Positions 1 to 7,489 are shown, counted from the stretch's first letter. The stretch is DNA of 10,528 bases from JBGTKH01 sp041744735 (GCA_041744735.1 JBGTKH010000066.1:1-10528); one strand, 5' to 3'. A program made the numbers and translations. The notes: generated by a model from the sequence alone, not told the origin.

Positions 1-833
1 CGGCGCGTCAACTGATAGCGGGCTTCCGCAAAAACCGCTTTGGGAAAACACCTTACTCGCCCCCACAGCCCTAACGGTGCGGCGACATATCGATGATTGT
101 TGACCCAGGCATCGGTCTGTCCCAAGGCGTGAAAGTAGCGCCGCAAATACTGCCGGGTAAGACGTTCTTTAGGAATGAAATGACGAACCTTTGCCGCGGG
201 GCACCAGCAGCCACGATGTCCATCCGTTATCATCTGCAGTTGTACGGATGCTTCTTCGCCGCCCACCGCACTCGGCCCCATACGGCCGAGAATTGGGTTG
301 TACTTGTAGCGGCGCTGCACGGCGGTACGAATCGCAAAGTTTGCACCGATAGCCAGCGTGCGCTCGTCGAACTCGATCGGCCGCGACCCTATGTCCAACA
401 CCGCGTAGATTGTGGCTACGGAGGGCCAAACGTCTTTGAGCCACGCCGGTGGTGGAACTTCAAACCAAGGTTCGATGCGTCCGCCGAAGAACGCCATGTC
501 CGGGTGTGCGTGTGCCGCCGCGACGTACTCGGCCAACCAATCTCGTTCGACTAACACATCGTCATCCGTCCACAGGATCAGTTCACTGTTAGTGCTGGCC
601 ACGGCCGCGTTCCGCGCGTGCGACAGGCCCAGCTTCGGCTCGAATACGCGCCGCATCGGAAGACGCCCGGAGTGCCGCGCAATCACAGCATCCGTGTCAT
701 CCGTGCAGTTGTTATTGACGACGATAAGATCCCACTCGACAGCCGAGGGAATCTGCAGTTCATGCATTTGGCGGAGCGTTTGGTCGAGCAGAGCTGCTCG
801 GTTCCAAGTGCAAATGGCCACCGTAACGTGCAT
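1..833 (-). CDS. Family 2 glycosyltransferase, 3' end outside the window
   Basis: At least 277 residues are visible; no stop occurs before the left edge, so the C-terminus is missing. The fold is GT-A: a beta-strand and nucleotide-binding start at residues 3-12 (VTVAICTWNR), a NNNCTDDT segment at 40-47, the metal/nucleotide-binding acidic triad WTDDDV at 88-93, GANFAIR at 163-169, and GGEE at 191-194 in the position of the acceptor/base motif. This is the standard order in GT2 enzymes that move a sugar from a nucleotide-sugar to a glycan or lipid acceptor; donor and acceptor cannot be read from the sequence. The ATG at 833 is chosen because AAGGA lies 9 nt upstream of it. It follows the methyltransferase gene on the same strand with a 106-bp gap, which fits a surface-polysaccharide or glycan-modification group. 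No membrane segment is seen in the visible part. Family assignment is firm; substrate is unknown. Confidence 0.9.
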   Translation of the reverse strand, partial: MHVTVAICTWNRAALLDQTLRQMHELQIPSAVEWDLIVVNNNCTDDTDAVIARHSGRLPMRRVFEPKLGLSHARNAAVASTNSELILWTDDDVLVERDWLAEYVAAAHAHPDMAFFGGRIEPWFEVPPPAWLKDVWPSVATIYAVLDIGSRPIEFDERTLAIGANFAIRTAVQRRYKYNPILGRMGPSAVGGEEASVQLQMITDGHRGCWCPAAKVRHFIPKERLTRQYLRRYFHALGQTDAWVNNHRYVAAPLGLWGRVRCFPKAVFAEARYQLTR

Positions 834-939
834 GGATCGAATTCCTTGTGATTGACCAAACGCGAGCTAGCTACTTGCGTCTGACATAGAAACGCCAGCG
901 GGGAGGCTATCAAATCGCTTCCTATCAGGCAACGTCACT

Positions 940-1707
940 CTACGCAGCTTCCGATTGGCCGATCATGTTGCGCCAGGCTCCCCGGGCGCGGCGGCGGATG
1001 GACTTCATCTGATACCGCGGACCGACCAGCAACCGGTAATGCCAGGACGGCGGAGTCTCGGAGATGACCCACGTGGACTTGTCGACCAGCAGATGACGCT
1101 GGTGTCGCCGACAGAACTCTTTCACCGGCTTCCGAATTGGATAGCCGTCATCGGGGTTCCACAGCCGATCGGTGCCCCAAAACCAGTCATCGCCTGTGAG
1201 AATCGCGTTGGGAAACAGCGTGTGGCAAACATCCAGCTCGCGCCCGGATTTGTCGGCATCCAAGTAAATCAAATCGGGACGCAGCCCGGTTTGTGCGATT
1301 CCGTACAATGCCTCGGGAGCCATCCCTCGAATCGGAATCAGCCGCTCTCGATACTCCCACATGTTGGCGAGAAACGTTTCGTACAGGCCGTCGGGCTGCC
1401 GCGTCAGTTGTTCGATCTGCCATCGGTGAGCCGATTCGCGGCGGGTAGCTTCAAGCCCCACGCCGCCCAGCCAAGGATCGACCGCAATCACGACGACATT
1501 GGGGGACGTCTCCAGCCACACTTTGGCCGATGCGCCGAGCATCACGCCGATCTCGATCACGACTTCAACGGCGTTGCGTTTGATCTGCTCGATGACCAAA
1601 TGTTTTCCACCGGCGTCCCATCCCCATTCCACCGATCGCGCGTCCGGGTGCTTGTCTGGCCAAGGGTGAGCAATTCGGAGTTGTTTGAGCGCTTCATCAT
1701 TCGTCAT
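940..1707 (-). CDS. Class I SAM-dependent methyltransferase (Methyltransf_24-like)
   Basis: The protein has 255 residues. SAM-binding motif I is seen as VVIEIGVMLGASAKVW (residues about 48-64), followed by the acidic end of the second strand in VVVIAVDPW, and by DLIYLDADKSG plus AILTGDDWFWG further on. The latter pattern, a putative metal-binding D-x-D followed by a GDDW, is typical of the O-methyltransferase/Methyltransf_24 group that also includes sugar and macrolide O-methyltransferases; a cephalosporin-hydroxylase-like role is an alternative. The C-terminus is arginine-rich (IRRRARGAWR) and may be a nucleic-acid or membrane-surface contact. The ATG at 1707 has only a weak TTAGGT ribosome site about 10 nt upstream, and that site is inside a potential RNA structure (1708-1769). 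Its neighbour downstream is a glycosyltransferase, so methylation of a glycan is a reasonable guess, not shown. Confidence 0.8.
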   Translation of the reverse strand: MTNDEALKQLRIAHPWPDKHPDARSVEWGWDAGGKHLVIEQIKRNAVEVVIEIGVMLGASAKVWLETSPNVVVIAVDPWLGGVGLEATRRESAHRWQIEQLTRQPDGLYETFLANMWEYRERLIPIRGMAPEALYGIAQTGLRPDLIYLDADKSGRELDVCHTLFPNAILTGDDWFWGTDRLWNPDDGYPIRKPVKEFCRRHQRHLLVDKSTWVISETPPSWHYRLLVGPRYQMKSIRRRARGAWRNMIGQSEAA

Positions 1708-1769
1708 TTGTGTTACCTAACTGCACGCCGATGAGAAAATGCGGCGAAGCTGTAACACAATCCGTTAGG
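1708..1769 (-). promoter_or_regulatory. Potential pseudoknotted mRNA leader touching the methyltransferase start codon
   Basis: Reading the minus strand toward the ATG at 1707, the order of elements is: CCTAAC (1769-1764), TTGTGTTAC (1760-1752), a hairpin CGCCG/CGGCG (1746-1742 with 1730-1726), GTTAGG (1721-1716) and GTAACACAA (1716-1708). CCTAAC can pair with GTTAGG, and TTGTGTTAC pairs perfectly (9 bp) with GTAACACAA. The two helices interlock, which is pseudoknot topology, and their 3' strands cover the only visible ribosome-binding sequence. This could control translation. The function is inferred; no known riboswitch consensus was recognised. Confidence 0.3.
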
Positions 1770-1808
1770 ACGGTCAACCTCATTTCAAAATTCGCTGAAG
1801 AGCCGATT

Positions 1809-4454
1809 TCACATTTCGCTCGAGGTGCCGCCCGCCGCGGGAACATAACAGTGGCGGACGTAGTCCATCACCATGCGGTCGGCGTTGAAGCGCCAGCCCA
1901 GGCTGCGGATGGCGTGCTTCATGCGAGCGATCCAAGCACAGGGCAAGCCGCGGTCATCACGTTTGTAATAGAGTGGAATGACTTGTTCGCGCAGGACCGT
2001 GGACAGCGCGTCGGCATCGCGGCGGTCTTGGACTTCTGGATCGGTGTGCGAGCGGCCTAGCCCGATGGCGAAGCCGTTTCCACCGTCGTAGGCCTCGGCC
2101 CACCAGCCGTCGAGGACCGACAGGTTCAAGCCGCCGTTCAAGACAACCTTCTGGCCGCTGGTGCCGGATGCTTCCAGCGGGCGGCGCGGGTTGTTCAACC
2201 ACACGTCCACGCCTTGCACCAGATGCCGGCCGACGTTGATGTCGTAATCCTCGATGAACACGATCTTGCCCAGGAACCGCTCGTCGCGCGCCAGTTGCGC
2301 CACTTGCTGCAACACCTTCTTGCCAAGATCGTCGCGCGGATGTGCTTTGCCGGCGAAGACCAATTGCACGGGGCGCTGTGGGTCGTTGATCAAATCGGCG
2401 AAGCGCTCTAAGTCGGAGAAGATCAGGTTGCCGCGTTTGTACGTGGCAAAACGCCGTGCAAAACCGATCGTTAAAGCGTCGGGACTGAGCGCTCGCTTCA
2501 GCATTCGCACGATCTCTTTTGGTTCGCCGCGGCGTTCGGCGTCTTGAGCAACTCGGCGCCGCACAAAGTCGACCAGCCGCGCCTTGAGCGTCAAATGCGT
2601 TTCCCACAACTCGCCGTCGTCCACGCTGGCAATGCGTTCCCACACTTCCGGCTCGCCGCTGCGGCGATACCAATCCGACGCCAGGTGGCGATCGTACAGC
2701 CGATGCATTTGCGGGGCGAGCCACGAGAGCACGTGCACGCCGTTGGTGATATGCCCGATCGGCGCTTCGTCCTCGGACCGCTCCGGCCACAAACAAGACC
2801 ACATGTTGCGCGACACGCGCCCGTGCAGCGCCGACACGCCGTTGGCTTTGCGTGACAACTTCAACGCCAGCACCGTCATACAAAACGGTTCGTTCACATT
2901 GTCAGGATCCACTCGGCCCAGCGCCATGAGTTGTTGGGACGAAATGCCCAACGCATCGCGCACCGGGCCCAGATGCTCTTCGATCAAGGCCGACGAGAAG
3001 CGGTCGTGACCGGCTGGCACAGGCGTGTGCGTAGTGAAGACCGACTGGCGTGCCACTTCGCGTGCGGCATCGACGAATGCCTGTCCGTCATTGTGCATGT
3101 GCTGGCGGATCATTTCCAACACGGCGAACGCACTGTGGCCTTCGTTCAGATGCAGCACGCTCGGCGAGATTCCCAGCGCGGCCAGCGCCCGGACGCCGCC
3201 GACTCCTAACAGCAGCTCTTGACGAATCCGCACGCGGTTGTCGCCGCCGTAGAGCCGCGCCGTTAACTCGCGGTCTTCCGCATCGTTGCCCGGCACGTCG
3301 GAATCCAACAACAGCAACATGCAGCGGCCGACCTGCAGTCGCCACACCTTCGCCCGAATTGACCCGCTGCGAGTTTCGATTTCGACGCGCACCGGTTCAC
3401 CATTGGAACCTAGCGCCAAGCCCAGCGGTAACTGGCCGACGTTTACGTCGGTGTAATCCTCTTGTTGCCAACCGCGTTCGTCCAGCCGCTGATGAAAATA
3501 ACCTTGATCGTAAAACATGCCGACGCCAACCAGCGGCACACCCAAGTCCGACGCGCTCTTAATATGATCGCCGGCCAATACGCCCAAGCCGCCGGAATAA
3601 ATCGGGATCGACTCGTGCAAACCAAATTCGGCTGAAAAATAAGCGACCGGCCGCGAGTGCAACGGCCCAGCGTTTGTCGCGGCCCACGTCGTCGTGCTGC
3701 GCAGGTATTCTTGCAGCCGGTGGTAGACGTAATTGATGCGGCTGTGCAGCACGAGTTGCCCGGCACGCTGCTCCATTTTCTCCAGCGAGATTTCCGAGAG
3801 CAAGGCAATTGGGTTGTGATCCAGTTGCCGCCAGCGGACAGGATCGAGATCGCGCATCAACGCCTCGCCGTCGCGGTCCCAACTCCACCACAAATTGCGC
3901 GCCACGGCCCACATGCGTTCATGAGCCGGGACGATGAATTGTTCCAACCGGCGAGCGTCACTGACGACGGGACCCAATTGGCCGGCGGCGTCGACCAAAC
4001 GCTGGACTTCATCCGGCGTGAAGCGACGCGCCTCGATCGTCTGCACGATCAGCACGCCCTGCAGCACGCCATGATCGATCAGCGGCACGCCGAGGAACGA
4101 CTGATAAGCGTCTTCTCCGGCATCCGGGAAGTATTTGAAGCGCGGATGTTTTATCGCTTCCTCCACGGCCACCGGACGTACTTGCTGGGCCACTAGTCCC
4201 GCCAAGCCTTCATGCAAACCCATCCGCAATTCGCCGATGCAGTCCTGATTGAGTCCCACGGTGGCGGCCAACAGTAACTTCGCCCGATCCGGCTCCAGCA
4301 AATAAACCGAACAAACATCCACGTCCAGGCGGTTGCCAACCAGCGAGACGATGTTGGCCAAAGTTTCGTCCGGCTTGCCGTCGGCGGAAACCAAATGGCT
4401 AATTTCTTCGACCGTTAGCAGCCGCGATTCCTTGCTACCAGTAATCGTGGTCAT
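1809..4454 (-). CDS. glgP: Alpha-glucan (glycogen) phosphorylase with N-terminal PtsP-type GAF domain
   Basis: This 881-residue enzyme should release glucose-1-phosphate from glycogen or maltodextrin using phosphate and pyridoxal phosphate in the cytoplasm. Domains in order: GAF (about 8-168), DUF3417 (about 170-290, with HERMWAVARNLWWSWD at 178-193), then the GT35 phosphorylase of the short alpha-glucan type. SAEFGLHESIPIYSGGLGVL (274-293) and EASGTSGQK, with the PLP-binding lysine at residue 769, are the diagnostic motifs; the family more often has GTSGMK. The GAF domain carries VCSVYLLE (47-54) and HPRFKYFPDAGEDAYQSFLG (103-122), which closely resemble the GAF of EI-Ntr (PtsP), where it senses nitrogen status. 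The frame stays open upstream to 4862, but the ATG at 4454 has AAAGGA 8 nt away, and the extension looks non-coding. It is divergent from nirA. GT35 assignment is secure; the regulatory role of GAF is inference. Confidence 0.95.
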   Translation of the reverse strand: MTTITGSKESRLLTVEEISHLVSADGKPDETLANIVSLVGNRLDVDVCSVYLLEPDRAKLLLAATVGLNQDCIGELRMGLHEGLAGLVAQQVRPVAVEEAIKHPRFKYFPDAGEDAYQSFLGVPLIDHGVLQGVLIVQTIEARRFTPDEVQRLVDAAGQLGPVVSDARRLEQFIVPAHERMWAVARNLWWSWDRDGEALMRDLDPVRWRQLDHNPIALLSEISLEKMEQRAGQLVLHSRINYVYHRLQEYLRSTTTWAATNAGPLHSRPVAYFSAEFGLHESIPIYSGGLGVLAGDHIKSASDLGVPLVGVGMFYDQGYFHQRLDERGWQQEDYTDVNVGQLPLGLALGSNGEPVRVEIETRSGSIRAKVWRLQVGRCMLLLLDSDVPGNDAEDRELTARLYGGDNRVRIRQELLLGVGGVRALAALGISPSVLHLNEGHSAFAVLEMIRQHMHNDGQAFVDAAREVARQSVFTTHTPVPAGHDRFSSALIEEHLGPVRDALGISSQQLMALGRVDPDNVNEPFCMTVLALKLSRKANGVSALHGRVSRNMWSCLWPERSEDEAPIGHITNGVHVLSWLAPQMHRLYDRHLASDWYRRSGEPEVWERIASVDDGELWETHLTLKARLVDFVRRRVAQDAERRGEPKEIVRMLKRALSPDALTIGFARRFATYKRGNLIFSDLERFADLINDPQRPVQLVFAGKAHPRDDLGKKVLQQVAQLARDERFLGKIVFIEDYDINVGRHLVQGVDVWLNNPRRPLEASGTSGQKVVLNGGLNLSVLDGWWAEAYDGGNGFAIGLGRSHTDPEVQDRRDADALSTVLREQVIPLYYKRDDRGLPCAWIARMKHAIRSLGWRFNADRMVMDYVRHCYVPAAGGTSSEM

Positions 4455-4493
4455 TGCTCGCATCCTTTCCCAATTGACAGACAAAGCCGCGTC

Positions 4494-4541
4494 GCACGAG
4501 CATGCCATTGGGAGAGGAGGAAGGACCAGAGTTGCTCGTGC
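4494..4541 (-). promoter_or_regulatory. Leader hairpin upstream of the glucan phosphorylase start
   Basis: GCACGAGCA (4494-4502) and TGCTCGTGC (4533-4541) form a perfect 9-bp inverted repeat with a 30-nt loop, 40-87 nt upstream of the phosphorylase ATG. The loop contains the purine-rich GGGAGAGGAGG motif. It could be part of the 5' untranslated region or a protein-binding site. The structure is visible; any role is unproven. Confidence 0.25.
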
Positions 4542-4723
4542 ATCGTATTTGCCGCGCGTGCACGTTGCGCGCCGCGTGCGAATTGACGACGGCCGCCATG
4601 ACGCGGTGACCGCGTGCATGTGCCACGTTCCTGCAGAAAACCCCGGCAGTTCACTTGGCGACGTATCCTGATGCATTTGCGTCGCCACCTGACCTCGCCA
4701 ATATCGTGAGCGTCGCTGCACAA

Positions 4724-4765
4724 CTATTGCGCAGTACTGTTCCGTACTGAAGAGCAACGCAATAG
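4724..4765. promoter_or_regulatory. Compound dyad, candidate activator-binding site
   Basis: CTATTGCG (4724-4731) is exactly repeated in inverted form as CGCAATAG (4758-4765), and inside it AGTAC (4733-4737) faces GTACT (4744-4748). The site lies roughly 110-155 bp upstream of the start site predicted from the sigma-54 element at 4852-4866, which is the usual range for an enhancer-binding protein. It does not match the NtrC consensus that I know, so the protein partner is unknown. Confidence 0.35.
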
Positions 4766-4851
4766 CGCTACAACGAAGTCGCGCGGATAACTGCTCACAA
4801 GACGCGACTTTCACACATGTCCGAAACGAGGCGTGTGGGCCAGCGCACGTC

Positions 4852-4866
4852 TGGCACACCAATTGC
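4852..4866 (+). promoter_or_regulatory. Sigma-54 (RpoN) promoter for the nirA operon
   Basis: TGGCAC-N5-TTGC is an exact match to the core sigma-54 consensus, with GG at 4853-4854 and GC at 4865-4866 separated by the required 10 bp. Transcription would start near 4878, leaving about 120 nt before the nirA ATG. Sigma-54 promoters commonly drive nitrogen-assimilation genes, which agrees with a nitrite reductase downstream. Ten fixed bases at the correct place make chance unlikely but not excluded. Confidence 0.55.
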
Positions 4867-4898
4867 CTCTAGCGGTATGCCTCCTCTCCCGGTCGATT

Positions 4899-4917
4899 GT
4901 TCGAGTTTACTTCGAAC
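4899..4917. promoter_or_regulatory. Short dyad in the nirA leader
   Basis: GTTCGA and TCGAAC form a 6-bp inverted repeat with a 7-nt spacer, 84-102 nt upstream of the nirA ATG and just downstream of the predicted transcription start. It could be a repressor operator or a small mRNA hairpin. The match is short, so confidence is low. Confidence 0.2.
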
Positions 4918-5000
4918 CCGCTGGCGGCCACTTCCTCTCCCAGTGTCTCGCAGATTGAGTTGCGCATGGTTTGCGCGCTCAAAGACCAAAGGAGCGTGCA

Positions 5001-6860
5001 ATGACAACGACCAACGTGAGCACTGACGCGGGATTCACCAAACAGCAGCAAAGTTACTTGCAAGGTTTCGTGATGGGAGCCGACGTGGCGCGGGCGGTGC
5101 GCGGGTTGCCTGTGCTTTCCGGCAGCGCGCATGGTAATGGGAACGGGAATGGTCGTGGAGCGACGATTCAGATTGGTCCCAGCCCCGCGACTGAACCGTC
5201 GCCCGCCGGACCCGAATCAATTCACTTCGAGGCCCAGAACCGTTTTTTGGCGGCCGGCAAGAAGCTATGTCCCGAGGAACAAGCCAAGCGAGTCAAGAAC
5301 CCGCTCGACATGTGGGACGAAATCCGCGCCAATGCGGTGCAAGAGAAATACCCTAAGGGCACCGATGTCCTGCTTTACAAATTCCACGGCCTGTTCTACG
5401 TCGCGCCGGCGCAGAACGCGTTCATGTGCCGGCTGCGGATTCCCGGTGGAGCATTTAAATCGCAGCAACTTCGCAGCGTGGCCGATTTGGCTCAGGCCTA
5501 CGGCGGAGGATACACGGACGTCACGACGCGAGCCAACTTGCAGATCCGTGAAATCGCCGCGAAAGATGCGATTCACGTGCTCACGGGATTACAAGAGTGC
5601 GGTATCGTCAGCCGCGGCTCGGGTGCGGACAATATTCGCAACGTGACGGCCAGTCCCACCAGCGGCTTCGATCGGCAGGAACTGATCGAAACGCTGCCGT
5701 TGGCGAAGGAGATGCATCACTACATCCTCAACCACCGCGAGATGTATGGGCTGCCGCGCAAGTTCAACATTGCCTTCGACGGCGGCGGCACGATCAGCGC
5801 CTTGGAGGATACGAACGACATTGGCTTCACCGCGGTCGAAGTCACCAACGAGAAAGCAACCGGCGATCTTCCAGCCGGTATTTATTTTCAACTTTGCTTG
5901 GGCGGCATTACCGGTCACAAGGATTTTGCGCGGCCGACGGGTGTGCTGCTGAAACCGGAGCAGTGCGTGCCGGTGGCGGCGGCGATCGTGCGCGTGTTCA
6001 TCGCGCATGGCGACCGCACGGACCGACACAAGGCGCGGCTAAAATATGTGCTCGACGATTGGGGCTTTGAGAAGTTTCTCACCGAAACGGAAAAGGAATA
6101 CGCCAAATCACTTCCCCGCTCCCCGCTGGACCTGTGCTCCCAGCGGCCGCCGGTCGACAGGCAGGCGCACGTTGATTTTCACCTGCAGAAGCAAAGCGGC
6201 GTCCACTATGTGGGCGTCGTCCTGCCTGTCGGCCGGCTTTCTTTCGATCAAATGCACGCCCTGGCGGACATCGCCGACCGCTTCGGCCGCGGCGAGTTGC
6301 GGCTGACGGTATGGCAGAACCTGCTGATTCCGCACATCGCCGAAAACGACGTCGACGACGTGAAGCATGCGCTGGAAGCTATCGGACTGGATTGGCAAGC
6401 CACCAGCGTGCGTGCCGGTTTGGTGGCTTGCACGGGCAATACGGGCTGCAAGTTTTCGGCCGCCAACACAAAAGGCCAAGCCATGATCCTGGCCCGCTAT
6501 CTGGAAGCACGAATCACGCTCGACCAGCCGGTCAACATTCATCTGACCGGCTGTCCGCATTCCTGCGCTCAGCATTACATCGGCGACATCGGCCTGCTGG
6601 CGACGAAGGTCGAAGTGGGCGAGGACATGGTCGAGGGCTATCACATCCACGTGGGCGGCGGTTACGGCGACGACCGGGAAATCGGCCGCGAGATTTTTCC
6701 GTCCGTTGGGTTCGACGATGTTCCGCCGTTGGTGGAACGCATACTGCAAGTGTATCTCGAGCGTCGTGCGAGCCCCGAAGAGTCATTCGCCAGTTTCACG
6801 CGCCGACAAGATATCGCGCAACTAAAAGAAATGGTCGAGCAGTTGGAACCAATCGTTTAG
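5001..6860 (+). CDS. nirA: NirA-type siroheme nitrite/sulfite reductase
   Basis: This 619-residue hemoprotein should carry out the six-electron reduction of nitrite to ammonia (sulfite to sulfide is the alternative) in the cytoplasm. It shows the duplicated ferredoxin-like half-domain and siroheme/[4Fe-4S] domain layout. The cluster-siroheme ligands are C477 and C483 (CTGNTGC) and C518 and C522 (GCPHSC). TDVTTRANLQIREI in the first half is typical of the substrate/siroheme pocket. The first 26 residues include F12, Q16, Y19, L20, G22, F23 and G26, a pattern shared with the next gene, and then a Gly-Asn-rich linker (HGNGNGNGRG). The ATG at 5001 has AAAGGAG 6 nt upstream; the in-frame ATG at 4971 has none. 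It is co-directional with the flavoprotein 23 bp downstream and has a sigma-54 element about 135 bp upstream. Nitrite specificity is favoured by family and context but not proven. Confidence 0.9.
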   Translation: MTTTNVSTDAGFTKQQQSYLQGFVMGADVARAVRGLPVLSGSAHGNGNGNGRGATIQIGPSPATEPSPAGPESIHFEAQNRFLAAGKKLCPEEQAKRVKNPLDMWDEIRANAVQEKYPKGTDVLLYKFHGLFYVAPAQNAFMCRLRIPGGAFKSQQLRSVADLAQAYGGGYTDVTTRANLQIREIAAKDAIHVLTGLQECGIVSRGSGADNIRNVTASPTSGFDRQELIETLPLAKEMHHYILNHREMYGLPRKFNIAFDGGGTISALEDTNDIGFTAVEVTNEKATGDLPAGIYFQLCLGGITGHKDFARPTGVLLKPEQCVPVAAAIVRVFIAHGDRTDRHKARLKYVLDDWGFEKFLTETEKEYAKSLPRSPLDLCSQRPPVDRQAHVDFHLQKQSGVHYVGVVLPVGRLSFDQMHALADIADRFGRGELRLTVWQNLLIPHIAENDVDDVKHALEAIGLDWQATSVRAGLVACTGNTGCKFSAANTKGQAMILARYLEARITLDQPVNIHLTGCPHSCAQHYIGDIGLLATKVEVGEDMVEGYHIHVGGGYGDDREIGREIFPSVGFDDVPPLVERILQVYLERRASPEESFASFTRRQDIAQLKEMVEQLEPIV

Positions 6861-6883
6861 CCGCGACCCAAGGGGGAGCACCG

Positions 6884-7384
6884 ATGCCCGTTTCACTGAT
6901 TCCAGAAAGTGCCCCGTTTGACACGGAGCAGCGCGCATGGCTGAATGGCTTCTTAGCTGGTCTGCTGGGTATGCAGGAAACCAACGGCAACGGCCAGTCC
7001 GCGTTTTCAGCAACTGCGAATATAACTGCCACGACACTTATCGCCCCGGCTGCGGTCAACTCGCAACGGACTGACGCGGAGGAAGATCTTCCTTGGCACG
7101 ATCCGGCGCTGCCGATGGACGAACGTTTGCAAATGGCCAATGGCAAACCGCTCCAGCGCCGGCTGATGGCCGCGATGGCACAGTTGGATTGCGGTGCCTG
7201 TGGCTACTTGTGCCAGACGTACTCAGAAGCGATTGCTCGCGGCGAGGAAAAGAGCCTCACGCTCTGTTCGCCGGGCGGCAAAGACACCGTCAAGATGCTC
7301 AAGAAGATCTTGAAGGAGGGCGCTGGCGACGCGGCCCAACGCAACGGCAATAATAACCCGAAGCGTGAGCGAGGGACGGCTTAG
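6884..7384 (+). CDS. N-terminal [4Fe-4S] part of a split reductase flavoprotein
   Basis: The 166-residue product starts with a motif (F12, Q16, W19, L20, G22, F23, G26) placed exactly as in NirA, followed by an Asn-Gly-Thr-rich linker. Residues 85-145 form a small iron-sulfur domain with C103, C106, C110 and C128 (DCGACGYLC, then LTLCSPGG), resembling the FeS fold of RnfB-like proteins though with C-x2-C-x3-C spacing. The ATG at 6884 has GGGGGAG 5 nt upstream. The frame ends at a TAG (7382) carried by a palindromic repeat, but the same frame reopens and continues to 8554 as the FAD/NADPH part. Relatives in planctomycetes, as I remember them, are one continuous protein annotated as sulfite reductase alpha subunit. 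This is therefore either a truncated gene product or a free ferredoxin-like subunit. Confidence 0.75.
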   Translation: MPVSLIPESAPFDTEQRAWLNGFLAGLLGMQETNGNGQSAFSATANITATTLIAPAAVNSQRTDAEEDLPWHDPALPMDERLQMANGKPLQRRLMAAMAQLDCGACGYLCQTYSEAIARGEEKSLTLCSPGGKDTVKMLKKILKEGAGDAAQRNGNNNPKRERGTA

Positions 7385-7420
7385 CCGTCTGACACGGATC
7401 CCTCGCTTACGCGTCGCCTT
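7355..7420. repeat. Palindromic repeat inserted in the flavoprotein gene
   Basis: The left arm (7355-7376) and right arm (7399-7420) are 22 nt each and match in inverted orientation at 18 positions; the shared core is GCGAGGGA/TCCCTCGC. Between them is the palindrome ACGGCTTAGCCGT (7376-7388), whose TAG provides the in-frame stop at 7382-7384. The 66-nt length is a multiple of three, so the reading frame is kept on both sides. In translation it gives NPKRERG and PSLTRR; similar strings recur in planctomycete proteins in my memory, which suggests a dispersed genomic repeat. No clear target duplication is seen, so exact ends are uncertain. Confidence 0.65.
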
Positions 7421-7489
7421 ACGGGCGAGTCGGCTGCGGCGTACGATCGCACGAATCCGCTGCTGGCAAAAATTGTAAGCTCGGCGAAT

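Larger units (their letters stand above)
4455..5000. other. Divergent intergenic region between the glucan phosphorylase and nirA genes
   Basis: No gene is supported in these 546 bases; open frames here have no protein-like composition or recognisable motif. It must hold the promoters of both flanking genes. The separately listed signals are a sigma-54 type -24/-12 element toward nirA, two dyads and a leader hairpin before the phosphorylase. In addition, a purine-rich GGGAGAGGAGG occurs at 4510-4520, its exact complement at 4880-4890, and a near copy (TTCCTCTCCC) at 4932-4941, so three copies of one motif lie in this region. No clear sigma-70 promoter was found for the phosphorylase. Confidence 0.7.

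Noticed and set aside
93..855. Plus-strand open frames of 147 and 153 codons opposite the glycosyltransferase
   Set aside because: The minus strand encodes an uninterrupted GT2 protein with DDD and GGEE motifs; these frames are complements of it.
955..1734. A 259-codon plus-strand open frame opposite the methyltransferase
   Set aside because: It is the complement of a gene with clear SAM-binding motifs and contains no recognisable domain itself.
4455..4862. A 136-residue N-terminal extension of the glucan phosphorylase in the same open frame
   Set aside because: The composition is not protein-like (many Cys, Arg and Ser without pattern). A good ribosome site serves the ATG at 4454, and the stretch contains the sigma-54 element and dyads.
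4971..5000. Upstream ATG at 4971 as the start of nirA
   Set aside because: It has no ribosome site, while AAAGGAG is perfectly spaced for the ATG at 5001.
6311..6883. A longer start for the iron-sulfur protein, in frame up to 6311
   Set aside because: It would overlap most of the siroheme domain of NirA; the ATG at 6884 has a strong ribosome site and gives the conserved N-terminal motif.
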